Shown here in pieces: positions 24,651 to 36,169 of a stretch of DNA of 64,000 nt. The notes below the pieces were generated by a model. The model saw only the letters and a list, made by a program, of their open reading frames with translations, was not told where the DNA came from and ran no database searches. Origin of the DNA: Kingdonia uniflora (lineage: Eukaryota; Streptophyta; Magnoliopsida; Ranunculales; Circaeasteraceae); the NCBI GenBank assembly GCA_014058105.1, contig JACGCM010002205.1, positions 310,001 through 374,000 of the forward strand. The letters run 5' to 3'. Every line of letters starts with the position of its first letter. Positions within the stretch are counted from its first letter, which is position 1. Both the position numbers and the translations under genes were made by a program.

Positions 24651-27600
24651 ACCCTTATGTTTTCTATTATATTAGCGACTGACCCCAAATTTTTCTACTT
24701 ATTGTGTTTGGTCTTGAATTATCTATTGACCCATGGTAAACTGCAATTGACCCTGGCCAAGCCTACATGTACTTTTTTAAATACCAAACTACCCTTCTCT
24801 TCAAAAAATCATTATAAACAATTTAAATAAGTCTAAACTTACAAAAAATAACATAGAGATATACGTACATGCGATTGAACGGCCAGGATCATCACCAGAA
24901 TATGACCGTTGGTGGTCTTTCTTCATCACCAACAGATTGGAGTTCATTACGGGCTCTAATGGAGACGTGAACAAGGTAGTCTGATCGTTTCCTACCAGTA
25001 ACGGTACATTAATACAAAAAATTGTGAACCAAGGCAACAACATTGTGTATCACTCCTCATCTCCCTCCACTTTTCAACTGTCTCCACCATTACCAATGGC
25101 AACACCCAGTTCCTTATCACGCTAGGCCATGGCAACACCCAGTTCTTTACTTTACATGATCAGAGAAAGCAAGTACACATAACCAGGGTTTTCTTTCTTA
25201 TAGTGACACAAGATAACCCAATATCACTTACTATAAAGTATATGTGAATTGTTGATGAAAAGCTTTGCTTCAGTTTTTTCATGTCTTTCCTTGTTTAGAA
25301 GTTTATAATGAAGTTATTATGTAATTGTGGGCTACCTCGTAAAGCTTAAATAACTCACTCAGAACATCTTTTAAGAGATTACTACTTACTTGTGGATTAA
25401 GTAAAATAATCTACTTTAAAAAAAATACAGCTCAAATAAAAAACTCACTCAGAACATCCTTTAATAGATTACGTACGTGGTAGGATTAAGTAAAATAATC
25501 CGCTTTCAAATTTATACTCAGTCTCTTTGTAGATCCTATTGTACATGAAATTGTAGAACAGTTTCTTCAATGCTTTCCTTCTATTTTCATCTCTCAATCT
25601 CCGATTATGTTTCGTTACTGATCACAACCTAAAGTTTTCAAAAAGAATCATAATTCCATCTCTCTGATAATTGATAAAGTGACAAGTCAAACTTGAGAAA
25701 ATATATACTCTCAGAGGTTTTAATTAATTTTTTTCTACAGAATCATATATGTGATGTATGATGTATCTGGCTACAAGAAGGCACACAACAACATGACTCA
25801 TATGGTACTTATTGACACTATAAATAAAGAAGTTATCGCCGCTAGGAACATCTAATCCGGGGAAGAAAATATACCTGAATTTTCTAGTAAGCGATGATGA
25901 ATATACATCTCAATTGACGACTCAAGCAGTAGCACCAAACTGAGCATAACAGCCATGTGTGCAAACACATGAAGAATTCCAATTATCGCCCTCTTCTTTA
26001 AGTGACAATTTCGAAGAGATAAATGAGAATGTTGTTATCAGCAACAAAAGTATCCCTGATAAAGATACATATGAGAATTTATGATGTAGATAAATGCAAG
26101 CCATGGATGCTGTGTCAAAGAAGCTTTTTAAATCGCCAGAAAATGAATCTCCTGGCAGAACGTGGTCAACTGATATGAAAGGGTCGAAAAATGAGGACAT
26201 TTGTATACGAAATTTTCCCCGAAGAGATCATTCTCCCATGAATTCAGCTATTTCTAGTCAGCTAACTACATTAGATACGGCTTCATAAATTAGACTGCAG
26301 AAAATCTATCGTAGTTTAAAATCTCCTTTCATATATATTAGATGGTTCAGATATATATATATTTTTTTGTTAAGGCGATCTCCATTTTGAGAAGGTTCTT
26401 CTCACCTAAAATAAGATATTACCCCACTTCAAAAGCAAGTAAAATAAAATTGTTGTAGGAAGGATTTTCTCGCGATTCGGCCCAATAAATTTTATCTAGC
26501 CGTTTATTAATGTAGGCAACCAAGTCTGTAAGAGAGTATTTGCTTTCCAAAAAATAAACAAGATAATTGTCGAGGCTGTGGGAATACTTCACTGAATTTC
26601 AATTTAGTAGAATATAAAGCTTTGAGAGTGCATCATGTTTATCAAGAGGTAATAATGTAAATTGATCTAGAGTGTATAGAGAGTAATTTTATCTACACAA
26701 CTATCAAATGTGTTTTTCTATGGTCCACGAGTACCTAAAAATGTGTATTCTCATCCTGTGATTGCACAAGATGAATGCCGACTCTTTACAAAAAACCTAA
26801 CATAAACGGTTCCAGACCATTGATCCTAAGTAGGGATGAAGTTTCGACAACATTACCATGTGTAATTTCCTACTATCCCTAGATGCCTCAACCTGATCAT
26901 AGGAGTTATTTATATAAGAGATTTTGAAAACTATGTCCTTTGATGCGTCGAATAGTGGAAGTACGGTGTCCTATCTAAAGTAAATAAAATCATCCTAGAT
27001 ACATAGGTAAAAGATTATATGACAAATATTCTACAAAGTTTGGATGTAAACTCAAAATGTGAGGGTGCAGGAGGGAACATGTCAAATGGTTACACACTTA
27101 TCATTTTATAAGACCATTTCATATTTTGCTCAACCTACATACATAATGCACAAACAGTTGTCTAAGGGACAAACAACATACATGTTATATTTGAAGTATT
27201 GTAGATATAAAACAAAAATGGTGAACTGTACATAAAGGACCAAGGCAAAAGCCAAACCTGAGTTGTTGTGACTTTTTTTATGTGCATCATCAAGCCATTG
27301 CAAGTACTGATCTTTGCACCTTGAAGCTTTTTACATGTGGTTTGCTGCACAACATCAACATATCAAAATTACACTTCAACAGTCATCACCTCCACATCCA
27401 CCAAAGTTCAATGCAGTCTTAAGTAAATTAGCATACAGTTCAAACACACTGAATAACATTAAGTGTCTTAAATAGGTGTCTACCTTAGAGCCGTCTTAGT
27501 TAATTAAAATCCAGCTCAAGCCAAACCCAGATTCCCTTAGAGTACAAATCAACTTGACTTTCTTGCATCTCCATGTGTATTTTTTGTTGCAAAAATACGA

Positions 27601-27920
27601 GTGTATAGAAGGAAAAGGAGTTACAACTGAGGGGAGGCAAGAACCAAGCCCAAAATAAAAAGACTACATAATTCTAAAGTATTCAACAAGGGGGTCCCTC
27701 AACTTAAGAAATAAAGTTAGGTTTGCCTAAGAACTCTACTATAGTATCATTTGGGAGAGAGTTCCCTTTCTTAGAACCTTGATGTGCAGTAAACTTTCCT
27801 TCTCTCCAGATTTCCAAAAATCTGGGATTGGTAAACTTCTATTTAGCCATGTGTTTGATATTTTACTTGCCATTACTATACTTTAATTTCAAATATAAGT
27901 GAGATTATTGATAGTCCCTA
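24651..27920. other. intergenic, no supported gene
   Basis: Contains short ORFs without recognisable domains (for example 25922-26200 minus and 26094-26288 plus, which overlap each other). An imperfect direct repeat of about 90 bp lies at 25349-25510. Confidence 0.45.
25349..25510. repeat. imperfect tandem duplication, period about 90 bp
   Basis: AACTCACTCAGAACATC, followed by TTTAA-AGATTAC and GGATTAAGTAAAATAATC, occurs at about 25352 and again at about 25441. Confidence 0.7.
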
Positions 27921-29402
27921 TAAAATGACGTATCAACCACTTGTGGGTGATGTAGAGATGATAAAACCCATGATAGGAGATGAGGAATATTGGAAGAAAC
28001 ACAACATTTTTTGCACATGGTGTGTTACTAAAGGCAAGGTACTTGAGGTGATTATCCACGGTGGTCACAGGGAACCTGATTTCAATAAAGGTAGCAGAGA
28101 AGCTTCAGTGTAGGTTTACCCCTTATCATACGCCCTTTGATATTCACTGGTTAAAGTAAGAGGACACGAAACAGGCAATACAGTGATGAAACTTGAAAAT
28201 AAAGATAGAGAAGTCATACGAGGATACCATTACGTGTACGGTAGTTCCTATGGATGTTTGCCATTTATTGCTGGTTAGACCGTGGAAGTTTGACTGGAAA
28301 AATCACCATATCAGGAAAGACAATACCATTTTGTTTATATGGAAATGGAATTCGATTGTTGTGAGATGTCTTCCAATATTGGTATTCAGATGCTGGCACA
28401 CACTAGTTTTATTGCTAACGCTCGGTCACACAGGTATGCATACGCCTTGGTTGGTACAGTTAATGTTTTTTTTTCTCTTTCTCTGGTTCAAGATCTTTTT
28501 TAGCCTATTATTGCTCAATTTGATGATATTTGTTGTGAGCCCGATATCCCTTAATTATATCCCTTGCGTTATATTTAACACGCTTTTGATTTGTTTAGAG
28601 GGACACCTTTACCCAATTTACCGCATTACAGGATAGTCTACAGAGCATGCTGAGTTACAAACGCAAGTGTTATTTATGTGACAATGGACTTCTACAAAAG
28701 AGTATCACCTTGCACCGTACCTACACTATTGACTTTAAAAAAAAGATGAAGTTGGGGCATATGTGTGGACAATCATGCTATTAACAAATTTACGGTAAAA
28801 TTCAGGCTTCGACTCCTTGGATTGAGGATATGATAAATAATTTGCACGGAGCGAAATTTTTTCAAAATTGGAACTTAGAAGTGGCTCCTACCAAATCTGA
28901 ATATGTTCAGGGGATGAGTGGAAAACTACTTTTAAGACCATGGACGGTCTCTGCGAGTTACTCGCAATGCCATTTGGCCTCACAATGCCATTTTTCGTGG
29001 TCTACTTTGATGACATTCTCATTCTCAGTCATTCTCAGGAGGAATACGTGGAACATGCAGAACAAGTTTTACGGGTTCACAAGAAGTACTAACTTTATTA
29101 CCACTTGTAAGAGTGTTCTTCATGGTTGATCAGTCGAGTGGTTGGGGTATGTGTTTTCCATAGATGGTATTTGAGTTGATGAGGCGAAGCTTCAGGTAAT
29201 TCGCAACTGGTCGGTTCCTATTTCCACATAACATGTCATGAGTTTCCATGGTCTCGCCACATTTCACCACCACTTCATTGATGGACTTAGCACAATTATG
29301 GTTCCTATTAACTCTCTTATGGGAACATTTCATTTGTTTGGCCTCTTGAGGCCGACGAGGCTTTTTAGAAGATTAAACAAAAGTTGACTTCAACTCTAGT
29401 TC

Positions 29403-29629
29403 TGTTATGAGTCATCCAAATCCCACCTATTTTGGGATTGTTTTGATACAACTGAAGTTGTTTTATTGTTTCCTCATTTCTAGCTCTACAATCTTGTAAC
29501 AACCCAGATAGCATGGGATCATATATTTTATGTAAATCTATATATAGAATAAGATATAATGAATAAAAACATACAAGGAAATATTCATATTCTCTTCAAT
29601 CAAGTCTTTATGATTCTTCATTTCTAATA
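29403..29629 (+). repeat. 5' LTR of the Copia element
   Basis: Starts TGTTATGAGTCATCC and ends TTCATTTCTAATA, with TATATATAGAA as a probable TATA region. It is directly followed by the primer-binding site. Confidence 0.9.
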
Positions 29630-29640
29630 TGGTATCAGTG
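29630..29640 (+). promoter_or_regulatory. primer-binding site of the Copia element
   Basis: TGGTATCAGTG immediately after the 5' LTR fits priming by initiator tRNA-Met. Confidence 0.85.
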
Positions 29641-29689
29641 TGAACAAAATCCAAAATCACTTTAATTTAATTTTTTCTTTCTCCCTTTC

Positions 29690-30752
29690 AATGACAACAT
29701 CAAGCTTGGATGGAAGCACTTCTGAACATAATCTAGTAAGTCCAATCAATGACGTTTCTTTGCCATATTTTCTTCACTCGTCTAATCATCCTGGAACTAT
29801 CCTCGTCTCCATGCCACTCAATGGAGATAACTATTCAACACGGAAAAGGTCAATGAAGATGGCATTGAATGCGAAAAACAAGTTCGATTTTGTCGATGGA
29901 ACGGTTACTAAACCATCTGCCGGTTCATTAGAGATTAAGGCGTGAGAAAGGTGTAATGATATGATTCTCTCGTGGATACTCAACTCCATCGACAAAACTC
30001 TCACAACTAGTATTATCTATGCTGCTACTCCTTGTGAGGTATGGTTAGACCTTGAAGGGTGATTTTCTTAAAGTAATAATCCTTGTATTTTTCAGTTAAA
30101 ATGAGACATCACCACCGTTCGTCAAGAACAACAATCTCTAGCATCTTATGATAACATTCTTAAGTCTTATTGGGATGAGTTGGGAACATGTATGACTCTC
30201 CCAAATTGCACTTGTTGAGCAGTTTCACGCTGCACGTGTGAAATATTCAAAAAACTTCAAGAAATATAGATGACAAAGCGAGTTTTTCAATTTCTTGCAG
30301 GTTTGAATGAAACCTATGCTCCTATCCGAAGCCAGATTCTAGTCTTAGATCCATTGCCTAATGTTAGCAAGGTTTATGCTATTATTAATTAAGAAGAAAA
30401 ACAACATCTCCTTCATGTTCCTTTGGTAATTACCTATGGGAATGTTGTTTTGGTTGCTAACAATAATAACACTTCCCAAGGTAACGGGCGCGGATCTAAT
30501 CACTCATATGGGCGGGGCCGAGGATGGCCACATTGTGACCATTATGGTACGTTCGGACACTTCAAGAATAAATGCTATGAATTAGTCGGTTATCCGACAA
30601 ACTGGAATTGGAGTCAATCAAGAAATACTAGAAAGTCGACGACGACGAACAAATTTGCACATAATGCATTAACTCTGGATGCCACAATCACTCATCACGG
30701 TGTTAGTCTGTGCCATTTTGATTCTCCAATACAAGGATTAACCTCCGATTAA
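29690..30752 (+). pseudogene. Copia gag with zinc knuckle, broken
   Basis: It begins with SLPYFLHSSNHPGTILVSMP and GDNYSTRKRSMKMALNAKN, the conserved N-terminal gag block of this Copia clade, in the ORF 29640-29945. It is interrupted by stops and resumes in ORF 30423-30752. The nucleocapsid knuckle reads CDHYGTFGHFKNKC, where a second Cys is expected at the Tyr position, so the zinc site is damaged. Confidence 0.8.
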
Positions 30753-30859
30753 TACGCCAATTGATTACTTTGATCACGCCAAATGACACGACTACATCCA
30801 ACCTTGCTGGTAAGAGTTCATCTGTCTCAAGTAATTCTTCTATTCCCAATTCTGATCCA

Positions 30860-33800
30860 TCTTGAATTATAGATAGTGGAACATCAGATCATATAACAAA
30901 CTCTCTATCATTTCTCACCTCCACCACACACACTCCTCACACAAAACCCGTTCAACTTTCAACCGGTGATGTTGCTCCCATTACTCATATGGGACCCGTT
31001 AAACTTTCTTTCAAGCTAAAATTTGATAATGCTTTTTGTGTTCCAAATTTTCATTTTAATCTTTTATCAATTAGCGAGCTAACTCAACGTTTGAATTTTG
31101 CTGCTATTTTTCTTCCAACTTTTTGTGTCTTTCAGGACCTGTCCTCGAGGAAGCTGATTGGCAGGGATGAAGTTCATAATTAATGGCCTTTATTACTATG
31201 TACCAACCTTATCTCCAACCGCTATGTTATCTCTCCATAAGATCGATGCAAGTCTTTGGCACATGCGTCTAGGACATCTTTCAAAGGACCAACTAAGTAA
31301 AATATCTTTGCTCAACTCTCAAGCATTTCATTTTCCTTCTTTTTGTGATGTTTGCATTCGTGCAAAACAAACACGTTTTCCATTTCCGTCAAGATGTAAC
31401 AAAAGTAGTAAAATTTTTGCTCTTGTTCACCATGATATATGGGGAGGTTATCCCACTGCTTCTCACACAGGTGCTCATTATTTTATAACTATTGTTCACG
31501 ATATTTCTCGTAGCACTTGGGTGTATTTTATGAGCTTTAAATCGGAAGCAGGCATTTTTTTCCAAGATTTTTGCAAAATGGTCAAAACCCAATTTAATCA
31601 AGTACGTACCATTCGTTCCGACAATGGGACTAAATTTATTTCTAATGCAATGATGACTTGCTATAAAAATAACGGAATACTTCATCAATGTACATGTATT
31701 GCCATACCACAACAAAATGGAATTGTCGAGCGTAAACATAGACATCTACTCGAGGTAGCTCGTGCTCTACGTTTTTAGGCACACCTCCCGTTAACTTTTT
31801 GGGGTGAATGTATTTTGACTGCCACCTATTTAATTGATCATATTCCTGCCCCCGAATGGTACGTACTTGATTAAATACACCTATTACCAACAACTTTGTG
31901 TATTTGGTTTCTTGTGTTATGCGCATGTTCCCCATTTTAAATGTCACAAATTTTCTCCCCGTGCTAACAAATATGTTTTTTTGTAGGGTATCCATTTGAT
32001 CAAAAAGGGTATCGCGCGTATGACCCTGAAACTCGATGAATATTTACCTCACATGATGTTATTTTTATGGAAACATCTTTTCCATTTCAAACCATGTTAG
32101 TTTCGGAAGTGCCCACCACAATCATTCCCAAACCTATTATGGAATCAACTGACTTGCTTCATGAAGATTTAAGTCAACAATTAGATGAGTCTCAACATCC
32201 TTTACTTGCTCCAGAACCACCCTCAAACGAGCTTAATCGCCATCAACCGTCAAACGAGCCTAACCCTCAATTAAATAATGGTCGTCCACAACGCATCATC
32301 ACTTAACAAGCTTATCTCAATGACTATGTTTATCCTACTCTAGCTCCTGTTTCATCCCTTACTTCTGCCCCTCCTCAGTAACCATCGACGTCGACATGTA
32401 ACCCTTATCCCCTTGCTCGATAACTTCCTTTTGCAAAGTTTTCCTCTAATCACATTGCTTTCCTCTTTGCCATTGCCAACAATGAAGAGTCTTCCTCTTT
32501 TTCCCATGAAGTCAAGTTTTTTCATTAGCGTGAGGTAATGAAGGCCGATATTGATGCATTGCAAAAACAAATTGAACGTGGACTCTCCAAGTTTTGCCAC
32601 CTGGTAAGAAAGTTGTTGGATACAAATGGGTTTATAAAATAAAGCATTATGCAGATGGTACAATTGAACGATATATAAAGCACGTTTGGTTACCAAGGAG
32701 TACACTCAAGTAGAAGGATTAGATTATCATGAGACGTTTGCTCATGTTGCTAAATTGGTCACAGTATGATATCTTCTCGTAGTTGCCTCTATTCGTCATT
32801 GGACTTTCTACCAATTGGACATCCACAATGCATTCCTTCACGTCGACCTTTATGAACAAGTCTATATGGCGCTACCACTAGGATTTTCTAAGCAAGGGAA
32901 GCATTATGTTTATCGCCTTCTTAGGTCTCTTTATGGCCTTAAATAGACTTCTAGCTATCTGTTTGCCAAATTTTCTTTAGTCCTTAAAGAAGCTGGTTAT
33001 GTATCATCTGCTGCCGATAACTCCCTCTTTACGTATTCTAATGGGAGTGCATTTATAGTCATCCTTGTATATGTCGATGACATTATTGTCACAGGCAATG
33101 ACCTAAATGCTATTTCCAATATCAAAGCATTCCTTAATAGTAAGTTTCATATAAAAGATCTTGGACCCTTCAAATATTTTTTGAGCATTGAAATCGCTCG
33201 ATCTCCAAAAGGGATTTTCCTGAGTCAGCAAAAAATATGCTCTTGATATTCTTCATGATAGTGGTCATCTTGGCGCGCCCAACTTCGTTTTCGATGGAGC
33301 AAAGCCTATGTCTTTCGAATGATCAAGGAGATCTTCTTGTTGATCTAAGCAACTTCCATCGATTTGTTGGGCGGTTAATATACTTGACAATAACCAGGCC
33401 CGATATTGTTTATGCCATCAACATCCAAAGTTAGTTTATGCATCAACTGTGCCAACCTCATTATGATGCAGCAATTCATGTTCTACGTTATTTAAAATCC
33501 TCACCGGGTAAGGGCATTTTCTTACCTTCTGAAAGCTCTCTATACCTATCTGCTTATTGTGATTTGGACTTGGCATCTTACCTCATGACTCGGCGTTCTA
33601 CTACTTAGTACTTTGTGAAGTTAGGCAAAAGCCCTATTTCTTGGAAAATGAAAAAATAGAGTACCATTTTTCTCGTTCTTCGGCTGAAGCTGAATGCCGC
33701 ACCATGGCTATAGCAACATGTGAGCTAGTTTGGCTTAAAGTCCTCCTTTGTGATCTTTGCGTATTTCATATCAAACCCATGCTTCGTTATTGTGACAATC

Positions 33801-33961
33801 AAGCCTCACTTCATATTGTCGCAAATCCCGTCTTCCATGAGCGAACTAAACACATAAAAATTTATTGCCACCTTGTTCGAGAAAAACTTATAACTAGAAT
33901 CATCTTAACCGGTAATGTGCCTACCACCAACAGTTTGGAAACATCTTTACGAAAGCTCTAG
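30860..33961 (+). pseudogene. Copia pol (protease, integrase, RT, RNase H), broken
   Basis: Protease IIDSGTSDHIT near 30870 has a stop where Trp is usual just before it. GAG-pre-integrase is LWHMRLGHLSKDQLSKI (31255), and the integrase core has VHHDIWGG, TIRSDNGTKF and QQNGIVERKHRHLLEVAR. RT has YQLDIHNAFLHVDL and VYVDDIIVTGND with the catalytic YVDD intact (33066-33077). RNase H has SSAEAECRTMAIATCELVWL and CDNQASLHIVANPVFHERTK. Stops interrupt the frame at several sites, for example TAG at 32944, 33432 and 33657. Confidence 0.88.
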
Positions 33962-34020
33962 GTCAGGAACAATTTTATTATCTACTATATATGTTGGGGG
34001 TTACGGCTCCACGCTCCAAC

Positions 34021-34031
34021 TTGAGCGGGAG
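34021..34031 (+). promoter_or_regulatory. polypurine tract of the Copia element
   Basis: TTGAGCGGGAG lies directly before the 3' LTR start. Confidence 0.75.
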
Positions 34032-34249
34032 TATTATGAGTCATCCAAATCCTACCTATTCTAGGATTGTTTTGATACAACTGAAGTTGTTTTATTGTTT
34101 CTTCATTTATTTTATGTAACGACCCAGATAACATGGGATCATATATTTTATGTAAATCTATATATAGAGAAAGATACCATGGATAAAAACACATAGGGAA
34201 ATATTCATATTCTCTTCAATAAACTCTCTGTGATTCTTCATTTCTAATA
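34032..34249 (+). repeat. 3' LTR of the Copia element
   Basis: Starts TATTATGAGTCATCC (first G changed to A) and ends TTCATTTCTAATA. It is followed by the target duplication AGTTC. Confidence 0.9.
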
Positions 34250-35061
34250 AGTTCCAGTGTTAACAATTTCAGATTTTTTGGTGGCTATGTTTGAGGCTAC
34301 CACAGATGCCTTTAAGGCAAACATTGAAGTAGATTTATCTCAGGCAGGTCGATCAGTCGCCTACTTTAGTCTAAAATTGTTAGGTATGCAGTTATAACAT
34401 TCGACATGCCATATTGAGCTACTTGTGCTAGTGTGTGCACTGTGGGACTGGCAATATTATTTCGTACACTGGGAGTTCCTTACCTACTCCGATCATGACA
34501 GATTGTGCCATATGCATAACCAACAACAGGTTACATCAGGCTAGCAAAGTGGTTTAATTATTTGTAGGGGTTATGCTTCCATGTTATGAACATCAAGGGC
34601 AAGGAGAATAGGTTAGACATGCTAATAAAGATAATATATTTTCTCATCATATTACGTTCCTCGATCTTTGGGTTCTCTAAGTTACGCAATTTGTATTACC
34701 ATAAAGTTTTTTTATTGGCCAATTTACTGTTTTAGAACCAGGGGTCAATGATGAGTACTTTATTTAGGACGGTTATTTATTTTGGGATACCATTTTGTGT
34801 GTTTGTAGCTCTTCCCTGGGGGAGCGAGTAATTATGGAGGTACATCAAGAAGGCTTGTCAGGATACTTCGGGGTGGTCAAAACTATGGCCTTAATGAGAA
34901 AAATATTTTTGGGCTACTATGCGTCAAGATTTAAAAGCATTTATTCAAATTTGTTGTACGTATGCCACAACAAAAATGAAGGAGCAGAATATCGGTCTCC
35001 ATACATCCTTATTTATTCCTTGTATCCTATTGTATGATATTTCGATGGAGTTCATAACAGG

Positions 35062-35820
35062 TGTAATAGCCTAATTCGGGGATTCAGACTTAACCTTTAC
35101 ACCAGATATGTTTAGAGCGCTCAAGAATAGTAAACAATAATCAATAAGACAATTTAGCGTGGAAAACCTTTGAATAGGTTAAAAATCACGACCTCTCTTG
35201 AAGATTTTTAGAAAGAGAAGAAGATCTTATTAAGGTTGTTAACTTATTACAATGAGTGCTCTGAGTATGTGAAATTTTGGAGTAAGGATTCTTTTTTGTA
35301 GAATTGCCTGTCCCTAATCTGTAGTTCTCTGGTCCTATATATAGGTCTTATAATATGACCATTTGATGACCATTAAGATTCTTAATGGTGGACGTTACAA
35401 AGTATATGTAAGATATTCTTTGACCAGATAGTATAACGTTCTGACCTCTGTTGCTATGCAACGGCTCTATTAATGACTGTACACTTGCATAAATCAAACT
35501 GTTGATGTGGAGGTTGAAAGTGAGGACTCAAACAGAGGAATATTGAATATGTCTTTAGTAGTATTTTCTGTATGCTGATGAGGTCGAGGATGAAGCTTTG
35601 AGTCTGAGATATAAAATTAGCTATTACAAGATGGCTCTCAACCAATAGTACGAGTAACATCAGAGGTGAGTGGTGTTGGTTGAGAAACTTACATTGCATG
35701 TGCTTTCTGATGTTGCTGTCTTATTTTTGTTTGTACCACATACTCTATTGGTGAGGTCAAAAGTTTAAATGTTGGCCGAAGATGGCGCATGAGTTTGAGA
35801 TGCGGAATAAGCCACTACAA
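35062..35820 (-). repeat. 3' LTR of a minus-strand Tat-type element, with internal duplication
   Basis: Matches the LTR at 46234-46799 in opposite orientation, including TCTTCTCTTTCTAAA, GATTTTTAACCTATTCAAAGG and ATTAGGCTATTACA. On the minus strand it begins TTGTAGTGGCTTATTC at 35820 and ends at 35062. A block of about 100 bp covering the LTR start is repeated with a 191-bp offset (35588-35690 and 35779-35882), making this LTR about 190 bp longer than its relative. The matching purine tract (AAGAGGGGTCGG on the minus strand) lies just right of 35820. Confidence 0.75.
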
Positions 35821-36169
35821 CCGACCCCTCTTAGCCAACAGTACGAGAAACATTATAGGCGAGTAGTATTGGTTGAGAAGTGGCATTAATTGCTGTAGTT
35901 AATATCTGAGATTAATTTCCAATGTATATTCATAAGTATCTTGTTTGTGCCTTTTGGGTTTCCCAGAACCAATGGTTCTAGTCAATGTTATTTCATGGGG
36001 AGTCTTGCTGACATTGGGAATTAGGAGAGTTGCCTTTAATGTTGACCATAGTATAAAGAGGATTTTAATTTGTGCATGATGAACCAAGTCTTTTTCTTGG
36101 ATCTTCTTTTATATTCTACTGTGGTAAACTGTGTTACTGTAATTTGGAAATTTCTGAGTGTTGGAGAAC

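Larger units (their letters stand above)
29403..34249 (+). mobile_element. Ty1/copia LTR retrotransposon, complete but decayed
   Basis: LTRs are 29403-29629 and 34032-34249. AGTTC flanks it on both sides (29398-29402 and 34250-34254) as a perfect 5-bp target duplication. Internal order is gag, protease, integrase, RT, RNase H, which defines Copia. The LTR copies differ by about 20 substitutions and a small indel by eye, so it is old yet younger than the gypsy element it split. Confidence 0.92.
27925..35061 (+). mobile_element. old Ty3/gypsy element, split by a Copia insertion
   Basis: Degraded gypsy pol is readable on both sides of the Copia element. Left: the protease region (CTWCVTKGKVLEVIIHGG near 28010 and CTVVPMDVCHLLLVRPWKFD near 28230), an RT start (WGICVDNHAINKFTVKFRLR near 28750), GAKFFQNWNL near 28850, and the linker FHGLATFHHHFIDGLSTIMV near 29240. 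Right: VDLSQAGRSVAYFSLKLL (34330), the RNase H region, and the integrase zinc-finger segment VHQEGLSGYFGVVKTMAL near 34840. No LTRs were identified for it. It is the oldest layer of this nest. Confidence 0.75.

Noticed and set aside
25922..26288. Overlapping ORFs on both strands near 26 kb
   Set aside because: No recognisable domain. They overlap each other, so at most one could be real and nothing favours either.
28193..28636. A 147-codon ORF with hydrophobic C-terminal half, resembling a membrane protein
   Set aside because: Its first part is a gypsy protease segment (VVPMDVCHLLLVRPW), and the hydrophobic part is a frameshifted continuation of pol.
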